DNA from: an uncultured Angelakisella sp.
GTDB taxonomy: Bacteria; Bacillota; Clostridia; Oscillospirales; Ruminococcaceae
Direction: 5' to 3'
DNA: 9,044 nt
NCBI GenBank assembly: GCA_904420255.1
Contig: CAJFUT010000219.1
Location: 1 to 9,044 of the forward strand
Below the pieces are notes generated by a model. That model was not told the origin of the DNA, did no database searches, and saw nothing but the letters and a program-made list of their open reading frames with translations. The number at the start of each line of letters is the position of its first letter. Position 1 is the stretch's first letter. Shown here in pieces: positions 6,673 through 9,044 of this stretch. The position numbers were made by a program, and so were the translations under genes.

Positions 6673-7209
6673 TCAGGCCAGCCTGGCCAGCTCCTCCAGG
6701 GTGGGGAGCTCCTGGAAGCTTTTGGGGTAGGCGCTGAACAGCACCTCCCCCTTAGGCCCCAGGACAAAAACCGCCGGGAGCTGGAGGGAGTTCCCCTCGG
6801 CGGGGCCCTTCTGGAGCCCCAGTTCCTCCGCCCGCCGGAGGGCCTGCTCCAGGGCGGCGGGGTCCCCCATCTCCGCCTGGGAGGGGGCCGGGTCCACCTC
6901 AAAGCGGCGGTAAAGCTCCATTTCCGGGTCGCAGATGACGTCGAAGGGGAGGGCCAGCCGCCGGGCGATGGGGCGGGCGTTTTCCGGGGCGGACTGGACC
7001 ACAAACACCGCCTCCCAGCCCTTTTCCTTCAGGGTGGGGTACTGGGCGGCGGCGTCCGCCATGGCCAGCTGGCAGACCCGGCAGCCGGCGAACCGGTGGA
7101 AAAAGAGGGCGGTCCGCCGGGCGGCAAGAGTTGCCAGGAAGCTCTCGTGGCGTCCGGAGAGGGATTCATAAGGGAAATCGGGGATGGTCATGCCGGGAAG
7201 CAGTTTCAT
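6673..7209 (-). CDS. SelL-related (peroxiredoxin-like) CxxC redox protein
   Basis: A 178-residue thioredoxin-fold protein of the AhpC/TSA-like superfamily. I place the start at ATG 7209, with GGAGG at 7218-7222 8 nt upstream; a longer frame to 7281 would overlap the preceding gene. The order fits peroxiredoxin-like proteins: MKLLPGMTIPDFPYESLSG (1-19), a beta strand TALFFHRF (33-40), then AGCRVCQLAM with Cys43 and Cys46 as a CxxC redox centre, VFVVQSAPENARPIARRLALPFDVICDPE (68-96), and a late LPAVFVLGPKGEVLFSAYPKS (144-164). SelL proteins carry a UxxU pair at this site, so this would be a cysteine version. It probably reduces or senses thiols or peroxides in the cytoplasm; the substrate is unknown. 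It is 28 nt downstream of the marR-type gene and likely in one operon with it. Confidence 0.8.
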   Translation of the reverse strand: MKLLPGMTIPDFPYESLSGRHESFLATLAARRTALFFHRFAGCRVCQLAMADAAAQYPTLKEKGWEAVFVVQSAPENARPIARRLALPFDVICDPEMELYRRFEVDPAPSQAEMGDPAALEQALRRAEELGLQKGPAEGNSLQLPAVFVLGPKGEVLFSAYPKSFQELPTLEELARLA

Positions 7210-7237
7210 TGGAAAAACCTCCTTCTGGGGTGGGCTG

Positions 7238-7765
7238 CTACCCTTGAACCGGGAATTTTCCGTCTTTGGCGGCTGCGGCAAAGGCGGGGGTAAGGAAAGG
7301 GTCGCTTTTGATCCGCTCAGTAAATATTTCCATTACTTTGTAGAAATGGTCGATTTCCTCCCGGGAACAGCTCTGCCGCAGGTAGCGGTAATCGGCGATG
7401 CGGTGTACCACATCATAGTGCAGGTGGGTGTTGTTCAGCTGTTTTCCCTCCCGGGTCAGAAACAGGCGCTGCTTTTTGGCGTCCTGCGGGTCGGCCATCC
7501 GCACCAGGTAGCCCATCTTTTCAAAGGCGGTGGACATCTGGGAGACCAGCCCTTTGCTTTTGCGGTAGCCGGCGGCAATGTCGGTGATGGTGGAGCCGGG
7601 GTTTTTGTCAATATAGTCCAGCAGATGGATCTGGGTCATGGTGAAATTCTCACCGGTGCCGTAGTCCTTGGGGACATTCCGGAAGGCGGTATAGGCATCC
7701 AGAAAAGCGTATATGATTTCCGCCCGGCGCTCTAATGTAATGGGATCAATAATATCTTCCTGCAT
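7238..7765 (-). CDS. MarR-family transcriptional regulator
   Basis: A 175-residue winged-helix regulator. The start at ATG 7765 is supported by GGAGG at 7773-7777, 7 nt away. An upstream extension to 7945 would pass through the promoter and a terminator hairpin, so it was rejected. Residues 10-38 and 135-160 look like the helical dimerisation arms. The DNA-binding part spans about residues 42-105: FTMTQIHLLDYIDKNPGSTITDIAAGY, the recognition helix SKGLVSQMSTAFEKMGYL (70-87), and the wing RMADPQDAKKQRLFLTREG (89-107), which matches the usual MarR wing pattern ending in L-x-LT. One cysteine (Cys133) could be redox-active, but that is speculative. It is first in an operon with the CxxC redox protein, so it may control that gene and itself in response to an oxidant or a phenolic or drug-like ligand. 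Confidence 0.9.
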   Translation of the reverse strand: MQEDIIDPITLERRAEIIYAFLDAYTAFRNVPKDYGTGENFTMTQIHLLDYIDKNPGSTITDIAAGYRKSKGLVSQMSTAFEKMGYLVRMADPQDAKKQRLFLTREGKQLNNTHLHYDVVHRIADYRYLRQSCSREEIDHFYKVMEIFTERIKSDPFLTPAFAAAAKDGKFPVQG

Positions 7766-7853
7766 GGGGATACCTCCTGCCGGTGTTGGGCCTGCCGCAT
7801 CGGAGGGGCGTCCGGGATTGATACGGCTGATTTTTTCATGGGGAAAACAATGA

Positions 7854-7887
7854 AGAAAAAACACGGACGGCACAGAATGCCAGTCCG
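7854..7887 (-). terminator. Intrinsic terminator inside the marR leader (possible attenuator)
   Basis: Read on the minus strand, CGGAC, a bulged T, then GGCA pair with TGCC-GTCCG around a 5-nt loop TTCTG (7887-7864). This 9-bp stem is followed by TG and six Ts (7861-7856), then CTT. It lies about 23 nt after the predicted transcription start and about 90 nt before the ribosome binding site of marR. The stem's 3' arm can pair instead with CGGACG further down the leader, but I see no clear antiterminator made earlier. Confidence 0.7.
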
Positions 7888-7905
7888 GGTTCATCAAATG
7901 AAATG

Positions 7906-7923
7906 CTATAGAATACATTATAG
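7906..7923. promoter_or_regulatory. Candidate operator overlapping the marR -10 box
   Basis: CTATA (7906-7910) and TATAG (7919-7923) form an 18-bp interrupted dyad over the -10 box and the start site. The size and position fit autorepression by a MarR dimer, but the half-sites are short and AT-rich, so chance is possible. Confidence 0.3.
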
Positions 7924-7945
7924 TGTTGAGATGGCGCTGTGTCAA
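7917..7945 (-). promoter_or_regulatory. Promoter of the marR-redox operon
   Basis: On the minus strand a perfect TTGACA (7945-7940), a 17-bp spacer and a perfect TATAAT (7922-7917). Transcription would start near 7910, leaving a leader of about 145 nt before the ATG at 7765. Perfect consensus usually means a strong promoter held down by a repressor or by the downstream terminator. Confidence 0.88.
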
Positions 7946-8303
7946 GGATTTGCAATAATTTTACAGAATCCTGGACAGGGATATGGGGCGGCTTATGGGC
8001 AAGCCCCCGGGGATAAGAAAAAACAATGAAAGTATGGCATTCGTTTATCATATATACTAATTGCGGATGGACAAGGAGCGGAAAGGATTGAATGGGAGAT
8101 TTATTTTGATTTCATTTTAAAATTAAATAAAATAATTTATATACAGGAATAAAACTGTCTGTATTGCACAAGTAAAAACAGTGAAAAATTACCTTAAAAT
8201 ATTTATTAAATTAACTAAATGAAGAATCAAAATCAAAATCACCAAAGATAGACGCTTTTATATGTATTTAATACACGAAAATAATTAAAGATTAAAATTT
8301 TTA
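7946..8303. other. Gene-free divergent region, AT-rich from about 8095
   Basis: No credible gene in 358 bases. The left part holds an AGGATT (7945-7950) and AATCCT (7967-7972) dyad next to the marR -35 and a GGCTT-ATGGGC-AAGCC hairpin (7990-8005). From about 8095 to 8300 the sequence is strongly AT-rich, unlike the GC-rich genes on either side, with runs such as AATCAAAATCAAAATC (8225-8240) and an ACTGT/ACAGT pair (8154-8158, 8178-8182). Short frames here (17 codons at most with ATG at 8067) lack a good ribosome binding site. Confidence 0.6.
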
Positions 8304-8333
8304 TTGACAAAATTCTCAGTTCGGATATATAGT
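8304..8333 (+). promoter_or_regulatory. Promoter of the permease gene
   Basis: A perfect TTGACA (8304-8309), an 18-bp spacer and TATAGT (8328-8333); an alternative -10 TATATA with a 16-bp spacer overlaps it. The leader would be about 70 nt. It begins with a possible AGGCGG/CTGCCT hairpin (8340-8345 and 8355-8360) and a small GCCG-GTCA-CGGC hairpin. Confidence 0.75.
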
Positions 8334-8409
8334 TGTTTTAGGCGGTAAACAAAGCTGCCTTTGGGAAGCCGGTCACGGCAAAAAATCATATGCGAGGAGG
8401 AACGTTTTT

Positions 8410-9044
8410 ATGGCACAACCAAGCGCACCCCAGGAAAAGAAAAGACTGCTCTCGGGCAAAGACCTATTCTTTATGGCAATGGGGCAGACCATTGGCGCCG
8501 GCATCATCACCAATACCGGCCTTGCCATTGGTCTCGCCGGCAGCGGCGTTATCCTGGCCTACCTGCTGGCCTTTGTGGTCACCTACATCGGCAACCTGCC
8601 TAACCTGCTCTTCGCCACCATCCACCCGGTCACCAGCCCCACCTATGTTTCCACCTCCTGGCTGAACCGGAAGCTGGGCGGCTACTGGCTCTACACCCAG
8701 ATCTTCGCCGCCCTGGCCCAGGCCTACATGGGCTCCGCCTTCGGCACCTATGTGGCCAGCATCGTGGATGTCAACCCGAACCTGGTGGCCTGCATCGTCC
8801 TGGTGGTCTTCTATATCATCAACCTCTATGACCTCAAGACCTCCGCTATGGTCCAGAACATCACCACCGCCTTCCTCATCTGCACCATCGCATCCTTCAT
8901 TATCCTGGGCCTGCCTCAGTGCGACCTGGGCTCCATGTTCTCCTCCGAGAACTTCTTCTACGGCGGATGGCTGGGCATCTTCAACGGCTGCGCCCTGGTG
9001 CTCTTCGGCGTCGGCGGCTGCGCCCTGCTGCCCCAGTTCGGCCC
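8410..9044 (+). CDS. APC-family amino acid permease (3' end cut by window)
   Basis: The first 211 codons of an integral membrane transporter. The start is the ATG at 8410, with AGGAGG at 8395-8400, 9 nt upstream. After a short cytoplasmic tail (residues 1-17) comes the APC-superfamily signature GQTIGAGIITNTGLAIG (25-41), the broken first helix that binds substrate. Further hydrophobic helices lie near residues 45-66, 95-118, 123-140, 150-168 and 188-207. Full members have around 12 helices and 430-500 residues, so less than half is present. Substrate cannot be told from this part; amino acid or amine uptake or exchange is the family norm. Codons end very often in C, which suggests high expression. 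It is divergent from the marR operon across a 644-bp gap, so control by that MarR is possible but unproven. Confidence 0.88.
   Translation, partial: MAQPSAPQEKKRLLSGKDLFFMAMGQTIGAGIITNTGLAIGLAGSGVILAYLLAFVVTYIGNLPNLLFATIHPVTSPTYVSTSWLNRKLGGYWLYTQIFAALAQAYMGSAFGTYVASIVDVNPNLVACIVLVVFYIINLYDLKTSAMVQNITTAFLICTIASFIILGLPQCDLGSMFSSENFFYGGWLGIFNGCALVLFGVGGCALLPQFG

Noticed and set aside
7766..7945. An N-terminal extension of the MarR protein to the ATG at 7945.
   Set aside because: It would include the perfect -35/-10 promoter and the leader terminator, and the internal start at 7765 has a strong GGAGG site.
8067..8120. A 17-codon frame (M-D-K-E-R-K...) as a leader peptide.
   Set aside because: No convincing ribosome binding site or promoter nearby, and it ends in an AT-rich non-coding stretch.
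8340..8379. A riboswitch in the permease leader.
   Set aside because: Only two short hairpins and about 70 nt are available, and no known riboswitch core was recognised.

Overview
This 9-kb window looks like chromosomal DNA from a GC-rich anaerobic Gram-positive bacterium, probably a gut clostridium of the Oscillospirales type. That placement is an inference. It rests on GC-rich codons ending mostly in C or G, strong AGGAGG-type ribosome binding sites, sigma-A-like promoters, lipobox signal peptides and Firmicutes-like versions of the recognisable enzymes. No rRNA, tRNA, CRISPR array, transposase or phage gene was found.

Layout. Positions 1-2864 (minus strand) hold two tandem paralogous lipoproteins with leucine-rich-repeat-like C-terminal halves; the downstream copy runs off the left edge. 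Positions 2865-3488 form a divergent control region with a leftward promoter, several GC-rich hairpins, a 72-bp tandem repeat, a rightward promoter and a leader carrying two copies of one hairpin. Positions 3489-6303 (plus strand) are a probable three-gene operon: an exported protein of unknown function, nicotinate phosphoribosyltransferase (NAD salvage) and uridine phosphorylase (pyrimidine salvage). It ends at a terminator with a 22-bp perfect stem. Positions 6403-6672 contain no gene but are rich in hairpins and may be a structured RNA or an extragenic repeat. Positions 6673-7765 (minus strand) are a marR-family regulator followed by a SelL-related CxxC redox protein. Their promoter has perfect consensus boxes, overlaps a small dyad and is followed by an intrinsic terminator inside the leader. 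Positions 7946-8409 are a gene-free, partly very AT-rich region with a strong rightward promoter that drives an APC-family permease running off the right edge.

How the genes may work together. The plus-strand operon joins two salvage enzymes, so it probably recycles nicotinate and uridine. The marR-redox pair looks like a small autoregulated redox or stress-response unit; its possible link to the divergent permease is untested. The most interesting items are regulatory: the attenuator-like leader of marR, the tandem repeat next to the operon promoter, and the structured region downstream of udp, where the G-U pairing favours a plus-strand RNA. No clearly new multi-gene system such as a defence system or biosynthetic cluster is visible.
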